This document shows positions 50,836-59,418 of a DNA stretch of 64,000 nt, piece after piece (the stretch's first letter is position 1; each line of letters opens with the position of its first letter). Location: NCBI GenBank assembly GCA_019635315.1, contig JAHBZT010000005.1, forward strand, positions 124,001-188,000. Direction: 5' to 3'. The notes under the pieces were generated by a model. It did no database searches and was not told the origin of the DNA. It was given only the letters and a program-made list of their open reading frames with translations. Origin of the DNA: Rubrivivax sp. GTDB taxonomy: Bacteria; Pseudomonadota; Gammaproteobacteria; Burkholderiales; Burkholderiaceae_C. The translations under genes were made by a program, and so were the position numbers.

Positions 50836-52794
50836 CTAGCGCCCGCGCAGGAACAGCGCGTCCAGCTCCTTCAGCGTGACCTGGCGCCAGGTCGGGCGGC
50901 CGTGGTTGCAGGTGTCGGCGCGCTCGGTGGCTTCCATTTCGCGCAGCAGCGCGTCCATCTCGGGCAGCGTCAGCCGGCGGTTGGCGCGCACGGCGCCGTG
51001 GCAGGCCATGGTGGCCAGCATCTCGTCGCGCGCGCGCTGCACGACGCGGCCGGCGCTGCCGCGCTCGGGCTGTGCCAGCTCGGCCAGCACGCTGCGCGCC
51101 AGTTCGGCCAGGTCGGCGTCGGGCAGGGCCGCAGGACGGCTGCGCACGACCAGCGTCGAGGTGCCGAGCACGCCGATCTCCAGCCCCAGCTCGCGCAGCG
51201 TGTCGGCCTCGGTCTCCGCAGCGGCGATCTCGGCCGGCGTGGCCGGGAAGCTGACCGGCACCAGCAGCGGCTGCGACTGCAGTTCGGCACCGGCCAGCGC
51301 CGAACGCTTGAGCCGTTCGTAGACGATGCGTTCGTGCGCCGCGTGCATGTCGACGACGACCAGCCCCTGCGCATTCTCGGCCAGCACGTAGGCGCCGCCG
51401 ATCTGCGCCAGCGCACGGCCCAGCGGCCAGGCGTCGGCGGACGGCGGGCCTTCGGCACCGGCGGGCTGGGCGGCCCGGGCGCCCTGGTCGGCCGCTGCCG
51501 CGGCGCCGAAGGCAGGCGCCGCGCCGGCGGCCAGCGCGCGCCAGCCCTCGAGCCCGCCGCTGCCGCGCGGCGCCAGCCAGGGGGCCGGCGGCTCGGCGGC
51601 CTGCGCCAGTGCCAGCGGCCGCTGCCAGGCCGTGGGCAGCACGGCGGCGGCGGCCGGCGCCGATGCGCCGTCGGGCGCACCCGCGAAGCCCGCTGGCGCC
51701 GCCGGGGTCGCCGCCATGGCCGCGGCGGGCGCGCCCTCGGCCGGGGCGCCAGGGGCGACCGCGCGCGTCGGCGCCAGCGCGTCCTCCACCGCATGCAGCA
51801 GCGCCTGGTGCACCGCGCGGCCGTCGCGGAAGCGGACCTCGATCTTGGTCGGGTGCACGTTGACGTCGACCAGCTCCGGCGCGATGGTCAGGAACAGCGC
51901 ATAGGCCGGCTGCCGGCTGCCGTGCAGCTGGTCCTCGTAGGCCGCACGCACCGCATGCGCGAGCAGCCGGTCGCGCACGAAGCGGCCGTTGACGAACAGG
52001 TACTGCAGGTCGGCGCGCGCACGCGCCGCCTCCGGCTGGCCGACGCGGCCCTCGATGGCCAGCGGCCCGCGCGTGGCCGCCAGCTCGCGGCTGGCGGCGG
52101 CAAAGTCGGCGCCCAGCACCTCGGCGCGGCGCTGGCCCGCCGGCGCGGCGCGCCATTGCGCGACCAGCCGGCCCTCGTGCCAGACCGCGAAGCCCACGTC
52201 GGGACGCGCCAGCGCGTGGCGGCGCACGGCCTCCAGCGCGTGCGAGAGCTCGGTGGCATCGGTCTTCAGAAACTTGCGCCGCGCCGGCGTCGCGAAGAAC
52301 AGCTCCTGCACCTCGACCGTGGTGCCGGGCCCGCGCGCCGCGGGCACGATGCTGCCGTCGGCGCCGTCCAGCCGCCAGGCATGCGCGGCGTCGCGCGTGC
52401 GGCTGGTCAGCGTGACGCCGGCCACCGACGCGATGGCGGCCAGCGCCTCGCCACGAAAGCCCATCGTCGTCACCGACTCCAGCTCGGCCAGCGACGCGAT
52501 CTTGCTGGTGGCGTGGCGCTTGAGCGCCAGCGGCAGGTCGTCGAAGGCGATGCCGGCGCCGTCGTCCTCGACGACGATGGAACGCACGCCGCCGGCCACC
52601 AGGCGCACGGTGACCTGCGCGGCGCCGGCATCGAGCGCGTTGTCGACCAGCTCGCGCACGGCGGCTGCGGGGCGGTCGATGACCTCGCCGGCGGCGATCT
52701 GGCTGACCAGCGTGTCGGGCAGCTCGCGGATGCGGCGCCGCGCGGCGCTGCCGGCACGGGCCGGGCTGCCGGGGTCCGCCGCGAGGTCGTTCAT
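50836..52794 (-). CDS. mutL: DNA mismatch repair protein MutL (endonuclease-type)
   Basis: 652-residue mismatch-repair ATPase. The N-terminal GHKL domain has ELVDNALDAGA, DDGAGI, GFRGEAL and a GTTVEVQELF segment. An Ala/Pro-rich linker (about 335-450) joins it to the C-terminal dimerisation domain. Endonuclease motifs of non-enterobacterial MutL are present: DMHAAHERIVYE (usual DQHA, here DMHA), ACHGAVRAN and CNHGRPTW. It therefore probably nicks DNA itself, as in Neisseria, so no MutH is needed. ATG 52794 is preceded by TAAACT 7 nt upstream. It is divergent from the HDO gene. Confidence 0.94.
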   Translation of the reverse strand: MNDLAADPGSPARAGSAARRRIRELPDTLVSQIAAGEVIDRPAAAVRELVDNALDAGAAQVTVRLVAGGVRSIVVEDDGAGIAFDDLPLALKRHATSKIASLAELESVTTMGFRGEALAAIASVAGVTLTSRTRDAAHAWRLDGADGSIVPAARGPGTTVEVQELFFATPARRKFLKTDATELSHALEAVRRHALARPDVGFAVWHEGRLVAQWRAAPAGQRRAEVLGADFAAASRELAATRGPLAIEGRVGQPEAARARADLQYLFVNGRFVRDRLLAHAVRAAYEDQLHGSRQPAYALFLTIAPELVDVNVHPTKIEVRFRDGRAVHQALLHAVEDALAPTRAVAPGAPAEGAPAAAMAATPAAPAGFAGAPDGASAPAAAAVLPTAWQRPLALAQAAEPPAPWLAPRGSGGLEGWRALAAGAAPAFGAAAAADQGARAAQPAGAEGPPSADAWPLGRALAQIGGAYVLAENAQGLVVVDMHAAHERIVYERLKRSALAGAELQSQPLLVPVSFPATPAEIAAAETEADTLRELGLEIGVLGTSTLVVRSRPAALPDADLAELARSVLAELAQPERGSAGRVVQRARDEMLATMACHGAVRANRRLTLPEMDALLREMEATERADTCNHGRPTWRQVTLKELDALFLRGR

Positions 52795-52801
52795 GCCCCG
52801 G

Positions 52802-52807
52802 AGTTTA
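52802..52807 (-). promoter_or_regulatory. -10-like hexamer before mutL
   Basis: TAAACT on the minus strand ends 7 nt before the mutL ATG at 52794. Candidate leaderless promoter. Confidence 0.4.
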
Positions 52808-52836
52808 AGGGTCCGCCCGGGTGGGACCTGTCAGGA

Positions 52837-52866
52837 CTGACGGGTGGTCGGCCCCTCCCCTAGACT
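52837..52866 (+). promoter_or_regulatory. promoter of the HDO/RpfF-like pair
   Basis: CTGACG at 52837-52842 and TAGACT at 52861-52866, with 18-bp spacing, make a plausible sigma-70 promoter about 85 bp upstream of the gene start at 52953. The leader is AT-richer than average (52865-52910). Confidence 0.45.
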
Positions 52867-52952
52867 GCAAAATGCGAACCAGGGAATACAAGAGAATCCA
52901 GGAAAGCTGGGGGGGAGCGCGGACCACCGGGCCCCTGTCGTTGGGACTGCCG

Positions 52953-53600
52953 ATGCCTGCCTTCTTTGCCGACCTGGTGATGCGCACCGACGAGGACCGT
53001 CGGGCGTTCGAGACGCACCCGGTGCTGATGGATGCGGTCGCGAACGGCGTCAGTGTCGAGCGCTACCGTGCCCTGCTGCTGGAGCTGTACCACGTCGTCT
53101 GGCACTTCAACCCGGTCTGCGCCGCCGCGGCCAGCCGGCTGGACGACCGCTGGCAGGCGATCCGCCACTTCCTCTACGAGCACATGCACGAGGAGCTCGG
53201 GCACGAGGACTGGGTGCTCAACGACCTCGAGGCCGTCGGCGTGACGCGCGGCGACGCGCGTGCACACGCGCCGTCGGCGCACACGCTGACGCTGGCCGGC
53301 TACAACTACTGGGCCGCGGACCGCCGCCACCCCTGCTCGGCGCTGGGCATGCTGTACGTGCTGGAGGTCATCGCCTCGGTCTACGGCGGGCCGTTCGCCG
53401 ATGCCGTGCGCGAGTCGCTGCTGCTGGACGGCGAGCGCGGCGTGTCCTTCATCGGATCCCATGCCACGCTGGACCAGCAGCACATGGCCGAGCTGCGCCA
53501 GGTGCTCAACCGCGTCGACGACCGCGAGGCGCAGGCCGCGGTGGTCGAGTCGGTGCGCGTCAACTTCCACCACTTCACCCGCATCGTCGAGGCGCTCTGA
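52953..53600 (+). CDS. heme-oxygenase-like diiron protein (HDO/CADD/TenA superfamily)
   Basis: Soluble helical protein of 215 residues. Candidate metal ligands are Glu44, His51, Glu138, His170, Asp174 and His177. Their spacing (7 between the first two, 32 from Glu138 to His170, then +4 and +3) is the same as I recall for the six iron ligands of Chlamydia CADD. A second acidic/His cluster HMHEELGHED lies at 77-86. Superfamily members oxidise fatty acids, amino acids or cofactors (for example UndA). ATG 52953 is preferred; the frame is open 44 codons earlier but without family similarity. An RpfF-like gene starts 11 bp downstream, so the pair is almost certainly cotranscribed. Confidence 0.8.
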   Translation: MPAFFADLVMRTDEDRRAFETHPVLMDAVANGVSVERYRALLLELYHVVWHFNPVCAAAASRLDDRWQAIRHFLYEHMHEELGHEDWVLNDLEAVGVTRGDARAHAPSAHTLTLAGYNYWAADRRHPCSALGMLYVLEVIASVYGGPFADAVRESLLLDGERGVSFIGSHATLDQQHMAELRQVLNRVDDREAQAAVVESVRVNFHHFTRIVEAL

Positions 53601-53611
53601 ACACGCTGGCC

Positions 53612-54577
53612 ATGGAACCGCCCCCCGCCGTCGGTGTCGCCGGCCTGCTGGGCCGTCCCTACAAGACGCTGCGCCTGGAATGGAGCTCCGAGCTGCGGCT
53701 GCTGCGCGCGCGGCTGGCGGTCAAGCCCATCCAGTGCTTCAGCCTCTCGGTGATGGCCGAGATGCGCCAGGTCACCGACGACATCACCGCCAACCCCGGC
53801 CTGGTGCGCCACCTGGTGATGACCTCCGACGTGCCCGGCGTCTTCAACTTCGGCGGCGACCTGGCGCTGTTCGTGCTGCTGGTGCGCGCCGGCGACGTCG
53901 AGTCGCTGAAGCTCTACGCGCGCCGCTGCGTCGACCTGGTGTGGTGGCTCGAGAACGCCGCCAACCTGGGCATCCACACCACCGTGCTGGCGCAGGGCGA
54001 CACGCTGGGCGGCGGCCTGGAATGCGTGATGCCCTTCCACAAGGTCATCTTCGAGCGCAGCGCGCAGGCCGGTTTCCCCGAGGTGCTGTTCAACCTGTTC
54101 CCCGGCATGGGCGCCTGGGACTTCACGATCCGCAAGGCCGGGCTGGCGGTGGCCAACGAGATGATCCTCTCCGGCCGCCTGTACACGGCCGAGGAACTGC
54201 ACTACCGGCGGCTGGTGGACGTGGTCGTCGACGACGGCCAGGGCGAGGCCGCGATCGAGAAGGTCGTGCAGGAGGTCGACCCGCGCCTGCGCGGCACGCT
54301 GGCCGCGCTGCGCGCGCAGCGGCTGGCGGTGCCGATCCGCCACGAGACGCTGATGCACATCGTCGACCTGTGGGCCGAGACCGCGCTCGGCCTCACCGAC
54401 CGCGACCTGCGCCTGATGGAACGCCTGGCGCGTGCGCAGGCGCGCAAGGCCGGCGGCGGCGACGAGGGCGCGGTCGAGGAGATCAAGCGCCTGGAGCTGG
54501 AGAGCGCCTGGGGCGACCGCCGTACCGGCTTCGACCGCCGCGCCACCGGCGGCAGCGACCGCCGCGCGCGCGGCTGA
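53612..54577 (+). CDS. rpfF: RpfF-like DSF synthase (crotonase superfamily)
   Basis: Crotonase-fold enzyme of 321 residues. RpfF enzymes make cis-2-unsaturated fatty-acid signals (DSF/BDSF) by acting as both thioesterase and dehydratase on acyl-ACP. The two catalytic glutamates of RpfF correspond to Glu137 (TLGGGLEC) and Glu157 (AGFPEVLFN), 20 residues apart as in Xanthomonas RpfF; LFNLFPGMGA is also typical. The C-terminal tail (GDRRTGFDRRATGGSDRR) is Arg/Asp-rich and looks disordered. No RpfC/RpfG sensor genes are nearby. The close HDO partner upstream is unusual. The identity as a signal synthase is likely but not certain. Confidence 0.8.
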   Translation: MEPPPAVGVAGLLGRPYKTLRLEWSSELRLLRARLAVKPIQCFSLSVMAEMRQVTDDITANPGLVRHLVMTSDVPGVFNFGGDLALFVLLVRAGDVESLKLYARRCVDLVWWLENAANLGIHTTVLAQGDTLGGGLECVMPFHKVIFERSAQAGFPEVLFNLFPGMGAWDFTIRKAGLAVANEMILSGRLYTAEELHYRRLVDVVVDDGQGEAAIEKVVQEVDPRLRGTLAALRAQRLAVPIRHETLMHIVDLWAETALGLTDRDLRLMERLARAQARKAGGGDEGAVEEIKRLELESAWGDRRTGFDRRATGGSDRRARG

Positions 54578-54680
54578 GGCGCACGCGGCCGGCGCGCGGT
54601 CTCCCGGCCGGGCAGCGGCCGCGCCCTCCGGCCTGCCCCGCACGCGAAGCGGGCCGGGTGCGGCCCGGCCCCGGGGGCGC

Positions 54681-55418
54681 TCAGAGCAGGTTGCAGGCCG
54701 CGCCCTCGAAGGTCGCGATCGTGTTGCTGCAGGTGCCGGGCAGTTCGTGCTCGCTGTTGCCCTTGAAGGCCCCCTCGCCGCTGGTGGCCACGTTGCCGCC
54801 GGCCAGTTCGGCGATGTTGCCTTCGAAGAAGCCGTCGACCAGCGCGGTCACGGAACCCGCGTCGTATTCCTCGACGTTGCCCTTGAACGACTGGCCGGCG
54901 GCGATCGTGATCTGCACGCTGCCGTTGCCGTACTCGATCACCGAGCCCTCGAAGCTGCCGCTGGAGGCGGTCACCGTGACGCCGCCGCCGTCCTGCTCGA
55001 TGATGTCGGCGTTGACCACGCCCGGCCGGTCGACCGTGACGTTGACGCCGCCGGGCCCGGACTCCTCGATCGAGCCACCGACGCTGCTGCCGCCGCGCAC
55101 CGTGACGCCGCCGGCGTCGGCCTCGCTGACGTTGCCGCCGATGCGCCCGCCGGCGATCGTGATCGAGCCGTCGCCGGTCTCGTCGACGGCGCCGTTGACG
55201 AGGCCGCGGATCACCAGGTTGCCCGGGCCCGTCTGCAGCACGTTGCCGTTGACCGCGCCGGAGGCCGCGATCGTGCAGCTGTAGCCGGCGGCGACGACGT
55301 CGTCGTTGACGCTGCCGGTGATGGTGTTGTTGGGAAAGCTGTCGCAGCGCACGGCAGCCTGGGCGCCGCCGAGCAGGCCGAGGGCCAGGCAGGCGCCGAC
55401 GAAGGTTCTGTACATCAT
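54681..55418 (-). CDS. secreted repeat protein, predicted beta-solenoid
   Basis: 245-residue exported protein, no domain recognised. A signal peptide (about 1-22, ending AQAA) is followed by about eight tandem repeats of 18-22 residues (56-220). Each starts with a hydrophobic-Gly-Asn pattern (VNGNV, VNGAV, IGGNV, VGGSI, SFEGSV, SFKGNV, FEGNI, FKGNS), then an acidic turn and a Thr/Val strand. This is typical of a right-handed beta-helix. Four Cys (25, 48, 230, 242) flank the repeats and may form capping disulfides. ATG 55418 is used (a tandem ATG follows). It is convergent with the RpfF-like gene. Confidence 0.75.
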   Translation of the reverse strand: MMYRTFVGACLALGLLGGAQAAVRCDSFPNNTITGSVNDDVVAAGYSCTIAASGAVNGNVLQTGPGNLVIRGLVNGAVDETGDGSITIAGGRIGGNVSEADAGGVTVRGGSSVGGSIEESGPGGVNVTVDRPGVVNADIIEQDGGGVTVTASSGSFEGSVIEYGNGSVQITIAAGQSFKGNVEEYDAGSVTALVDGFFEGNIAELAGGNVATSGEGAFKGNSEHELPGTCSNTIATFEGAACNLL

Positions 55419-55608
55419 GGGTTGGTTCCGGTCGGTGAGTCGTCGCGGTCCGCCGGCTGGCCCCATGCCACCGGCGTCGCGGCCCCACAGAGCGGCTGGC
55501 ACCAGGCCAGATACATCGCACGCGCTGCCGCGCGCGGGTCCGGCCTGCGGCGGGCCCCGGCCGAGGGGTCGGCACTCGGGTCGAGCGGAGGCGCCGGGTC
55601 GCGCCCGC

Positions 55609-56901
55609 TCAGGACGCCGGCGGCGCCCGAGGCGCCGGCGGCGCCTGCACCGCGCGCCAGGCGGCGACTGCCGACAGCAGCGCCAGCGCGCCGCAGCCCA
55701 GCACCACCGGCGTGTAGCTGCCCTGCGCGTCGAAGACGCGCCCAGCCACCCAGGGGCCGGCCAGGTTGCCCAGCGCCGCCGCCGTGTACAGCGTGCCGAT
55801 GATCGACGACACCGCGCGCGCGCCGAAGAAGTCCATGCACAGCGCCGGCATCAGCGACACCGCGCCGCCGTAGCTCAGGCCCATCCACAGTGCGAAGACG
55901 GCCAGCGCGGCATAGGCACCGCCGCCGCGGCCGGCGGCGGCCCACAGCGCCATCGACAGGCCCAGCGAGGCCATCACCGCGACCAGCGTGCGGCCGCGGC
56001 CCAGGCGGTCGGCCAGCGAGCCGAGCACGAAGCGGCCGACCAGGCTGCCGACGCCGATCAGCCCGACCAGACCGACCGCCTGCGCCTCGGCCACGCCGAG
56101 GTCGCGCGCCGACGCCGACAGGTGCGCGAAGGGCACGAACATCGCGGGCGAGCCGAGCGCGCACATCGCATACAGCCAGCGGAAGCGCGCGCTGGCCAGC
56201 GCGGCGCCGAGCGGCACGCCGGGGACGCTGCCGACCCGGCCGCCGGCACCGCGCGTCGCCGCCGGCGCGCGCCGGTGCAGCGCCGCGGCGGCCAGGCCCA
56301 GCACCAGCACGCCGGCAGCCAGCGCGAGCATCGCGCCGCGCCACTGCCAGGCCGCGATGGCCGCGGCCGCGAGCAGCGGCACGGCCAGCGTGCCGGCGCC
56401 GATGCCGGCGCTGGCGATGCCGGCCGCCAGCCCGCGCCGGCGCGTGAACCAGGGCTGCACGCAGCCGATGGACGGCGTGTAGACGAGCGCGATGCCCACG
56501 CCCAGCAGCACGCCGTAGGCCAGCACCACCTGAGTCATCGTCGCCGCCTGGCTGCCGGCGGCCAGCGCGGCGGCGATGCACAGCATGCCGGCGCCGGTGA
56601 CGAGGCGCGGCCCGTGGCGGTCGGCCAGCATGCCGCCGAAGGCGCCGAGCACGAAGTACAGCAGCCCCGAGAGGCCGAAGACCAGCGAGACCTCGGCCCG
56701 CGAGGCGCCGAATTCGCCGGCGAAGGACTCGAAGAAGGCGGCGAACGAATACGAGACGCCGAAGATCAGCGCCAGCGCGGTGAAGCTGGCGCCGACGACG
56801 ACCCAGCCGTAGCGCGGTTCGTCGTCCGTCGCCACCTGCTGCTGCGCCACCGGCGGCGCCGCCTGGTCCGCCGCGTGGTCCGTCACCATGCCGGCCGTCA
56901 C
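55609..56901 (-). CDS. MFS transporter (OFA/monocarboxylate-like)
   Basis: Inner-membrane major-facilitator carrier of 430 residues with twelve predicted hydrophobic segments. The loop motif GGMLADRHGPR after helix 2, and SLADRLGRGR in the second half, are the typical MFS signatures. The overall pattern YGWVVVGASFTALALIFGVS resembles OFA/MCT transporters of monocarboxylates or oxalate/formate. Substrate unknown. Its ATG overlaps the stop of the upstream TPR-GGDEF gene by 4 bp, so expression is coupled to a c-di-GMP enzyme. Confidence 0.9.
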   Translation of the reverse strand: MTAGMVTDHAADQAAPPVAQQQVATDDEPRYGWVVVGASFTALALIFGVSYSFAAFFESFAGEFGASRAEVSLVFGLSGLLYFVLGAFGGMLADRHGPRLVTGAGMLCIAAALAAGSQAATMTQVVLAYGVLLGVGIALVYTPSIGCVQPWFTRRRGLAAGIASAGIGAGTLAVPLLAAAAIAAWQWRGAMLALAAGVLVLGLAAAALHRRAPAATRGAGGRVGSVPGVPLGAALASARFRWLYAMCALGSPAMFVPFAHLSASARDLGVAEAQAVGLVGLIGVGSLVGRFVLGSLADRLGRGRTLVAVMASLGLSMALWAAAGRGGGAYAALAVFALWMGLSYGGAVSLMPALCMDFFGARAVSSIIGTLYTAAALGNLAGPWVAGRVFDAQGSYTPVVLGCGALALLSAVAAWRAVQAPPAPRAPPAS

Positions 56902-58766
56902 GCCCGCCGCGCCGCCGGCGCCCCGGCGACGACGCGGTGGCGGCCGCCGCGCTTGGCCGCCAGCAGCCGCGCATCGGCGCTGCTGAGCAGCGCGTCGGGC
57001 GACGCCGCGGCCTGCAGCGTGTCGGTGACGCCTGCGGAAAAGCTTTGCGCGCGCAGCGTGAGGCCGTCCAGCGCGAAGACCTGGTCGTGCCAGCGCTGCA
57101 GCAGCCGCTCGACCTTGTGCGCCGCGTCGGCGGCCGGCGTGTGCGGCAGCAGCAGGCAGAACTCCTCGCCGCCGTAGCGGAAGGCGAGGTCGCTGCCGCG
57201 CAGGTGCTCGCGCAGCAGGCGGCCGAAGGCGGCCAGCAGGTGGTCGCCGGCGCCATGGCCATGCTGGTCGTTGATCGCCTTGAAGCGGTCCAGGTCGATC
57301 AGCACCACGGCCAGCGGCTGGCGGTCGCGCAGCGCCATCGCCAGCAGCCTGGGCAGCATGTCGTTGAGGTGGCGGCGGTTGGCCAGGCCGGTCAGCGCGT
57401 CGTGCGTGGCCTGCTCGCGCAGCGCAGCCTGCAGCGCCTCCACCTCGGCGACCTTGCGCGACAGCGCCTCGTTGGCCGCCGCCAGCGCGGCGCGCGCGCG
57501 CTCGGTGGCGCGGCGGCGCGCCTGCTGCTCCTCCAGCGCATGCTGAAGGTTCAGCAACTCGGTCTGCAGCGCGGCGGCCTGGTAACGCGCGCGCGACGCA
57601 TGGCGCGCCCGCTCGGCCTGCAGCCGCTGCCAGCGCCGCACCGCCGCCAGCGCGGCGTCGCTGTCGTCCAGCGCCTCGTGCAGCTCGGAGGCCACCTGCG
57701 CGTGCAGGCAGCGCACGCGCAGGCTGGCCAGGTCGTCATCGACCGCGGCATCGCCGGCCGCGGCATCGCCGGCCGTGGGCGCGTCGTGCGCCGCCACGAG
57801 CGCGGCGACGGCGTCCAGCGCCGCCAGCCCGCGCCGCGGCTCGCCGCGCGCCGCGGCGCACAGCGCCTCGGCCACCGCGAGCTCGACCCGCTCGTCGGGC
57901 AGCGCAAGGTGGCCACGGTCGCGCGCCTGCGCCAGCAGCTGCTCGCCCAGTGCCGTCTCGCCGGCGCGCAGCGCGGCGATCGCCAGCGTCTCGAAGTGCA
58001 GCGCACGCGTGCCGCGGCCGGCGCCGCCCAGCGGCAGCGCGGCCAGCTCCTGCACGCTGGCCAGCGCCTCGCGCGCGCGGCCGGTCTCGGTCAGGCTGAT
58101 CACGCGGTTGATCAGCAGCACCGACAGCAGCTTGGCATTGGCCAGCCCGGCGCAGCGCGCGAGGCCGCGCTCCACCTGCACCAGCGCCTCGTCGTGGTCG
58201 CCCAGCTGCAGCAGCTCGTGCGAGAGGTTGCAGTGCAGCACGGCGTCGAAGCCGTGGCCGCGGCGCGGTCCGGCGTCGCGCAGGGCCTCGTACATGTAGG
58301 CGAACGCGAGGTCCGAGCGCCCCTGCGCCGAATGGCAGCCGGCGATCGCGTTGAGCAGCACGCCGCGCTGCTCGTGGCGCAGCAGCGCCAGGCCCTCGTC
58401 GCGCAGCGGCAGCAGGCGCTCCAGCGCCTGCTGCACGCGGCCGCTGCGCCAGTCGGCGCGTGCGATGCCGGTCGCGGCCAGGATCTCGCCGGCACGCTGG
58501 CCCAGCGCCGCGAAGCCCCGCTGCGCGGCGCGCAGGTCGGCCGCGGCCTCGTCGGGGCTCGCGAAATACAGCCGGTGGAAGCCGCGCGCCAGCCGCGCCC
58601 AGGCCTCGCCCTCGGCATCGCCGCGCGCCCGGGCCAAGGCCAGCGCGCGTTCGGCCAGCGCCAGCGAGCGCGCCGAGTCCAGGTGCAGCGCCCGCCAGGC
58701 CTGGCGGCCCAGGCGCAGGGCGCCGCTGGCGGGCTGGGCGACGCGGCCGGCGCTCGGGGAAGGCAT
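56898..58766 (-). CDS. TPR-repeat GGDEF diguanylate cyclase
   Basis: 622-residue cytoplasmic protein. Residues about 20-400 form helical TPR-like repeats (ALALARARGDAEGEAWARLA and similar), then a coiled coil (about 400-450). The GGDEF domain (450-615) carries GGEEF at 532-536 and I-site RGSD at 523-526. The helical repeats probably bind a partner that controls c-di-GMP synthesis. There is no membrane segment or signal peptide. ATG 58766 is chosen because GATAAT ends 7 nt upstream; another ATG lies 9 nt earlier. It is translationally coupled to the MFS gene. Confidence 0.9.
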   Translation of the reverse strand: MPSPSAGRVAQPASGALRLGRQAWRALHLDSARSLALAERALALARARGDAEGEAWARLARGFHRLYFASPDEAAADLRAAQRGFAALGQRAGEILAATGIARADWRSGRVQQALERLLPLRDEGLALLRHEQRGVLLNAIAGCHSAQGRSDLAFAYMYEALRDAGPRRGHGFDAVLHCNLSHELLQLGDHDEALVQVERGLARCAGLANAKLLSVLLINRVISLTETGRAREALASVQELAALPLGGAGRGTRALHFETLAIAALRAGETALGEQLLAQARDRGHLALPDERVELAVAEALCAAARGEPRRGLAALDAVAALVAAHDAPTAGDAAAGDAAVDDDLASLRVRCLHAQVASELHEALDDSDAALAAVRRWQRLQAERARHASRARYQAAALQTELLNLQHALEEQQARRRATERARAALAAANEALSRKVAEVEALQAALREQATHDALTGLANRRHLNDMLPRLLAMALRDRQPLAVVLIDLDRFKAINDQHGHGAGDHLLAAFGRLLREHLRGSDLAFRYGGEEFCLLLPHTPAADAAHKVERLLQRWHDQVFALDGLTLRAQSFSAGVTDTLQAAASPDALLSSADARLLAAKRGGRHRVVAGAPAARRA

Positions 58767-58773
58767 GCGGCGC

Positions 58774-58779
58774 ATTATC
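58774..58779 (-). promoter_or_regulatory. -10-like hexamer before TPR-GGDEF gene
   Basis: GATAAT on the minus strand ends 7 nt before the ATG at 58766. A possible -35 TTGAGA lies 19 bp further upstream. Candidate leaderless promoter. Confidence 0.45.
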
Positions 58780-58863
58780 GGCCGCGACCACTGACCCATC
58801 TCAAGGCGCGCGGCCGCCGGCCGGGCGAGCATTCACCCTTGCCCACCCCCCAGGAGACGAACG

Positions 58864-59364
58864 ATGAGAACCCTGCTCGCCCCCGCGCTGACCGCCGTGC
58901 TGCTCGCCGCCGCCGGTCCCGCCGCCGCGCAGAGCGCGCTGCACAGCGTGCGCGTGCTGACCCCCGAGGCCGCGACCAAGGCCGCGCAGGCCGCGCTGCA
59001 GTCCTGCCGCGCGGCGGGCTACCAGGTCGCGGTGGCGGTGGTCGACCGCTTCGGCATCGCGCAGGCCATGCTGCGCGACCGCTTTGCCGGCCCGCACACG
59101 CCGCAGACGGCGACCGACAAGGGCTGGACCGCCGTCAGCTTCCGCACCGGCACGACCGAGCTGGCGGCGGCCACGCAGGCCGGCCAGCCGAGCTCGGGCA
59201 TCCGCCACCTGCCGCGCTTCGTCGGCGTCGGCGGCGGCGTGCTGATCGAGGCCGGCGGCTCCATCGTCGGCGCGGTCGGCGTCTCCGGTGCGCCCACCGG
59301 CGCGGCCGACGACGCCTGCGCGAAGGCCGGCATCGCCGCGATCCGCGACGAGCTCGAGATGTAG
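58864..59364 (+). CDS. GlcG/HbpS-like (DUF336) secreted protein
   Basis: Exported protein of 166 residues in the GlcG/PduO-C/HbpS family. A signal peptide (about 1-22, ending AAAQ) precedes the family core, with QVAVAVVDRFG, a VGGGVLIEAGGSIVGAVGVSGA glycine-rich stretch and the closing DDACAKAGI. HbpS relatives bind haem, and others are cofactor-related; the ligand is not known here. A good ribosome-binding site (CAGGAGACGA) precedes ATG 58864. It is divergent from the TPR-GGDEF gene. A degenerate tetranucleotide tract follows 54 bp after the stop. Confidence 0.87.
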   Translation: MRTLLAPALTAVLLAAAGPAAAQSALHSVRVLTPEAATKAAQAALQSCRAAGYQVAVAVVDRFGIAQAMLRDRFAGPHTPQTATDKGWTAVSFRTGTTELAAATQAGQPSSGIRHLPRFVGVGGGVLIEAGGSIVGAVGVSGAPTGAADDACAKAGIAAIRDELEM

Positions 59365-59418
59365 GACGCCCGCGCGGGCTGCGCGGACGGCCGGCAGGTC
59401 GGCCCGGCGATCGCTGGG

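Noticed and set aside
54578-54680. GC-rich hairpins between the RpfF-like gene and the repeat-protein gene
   Set aside because: Short arms and no T-tract. Several equally weak folds are possible, so no terminator is called.
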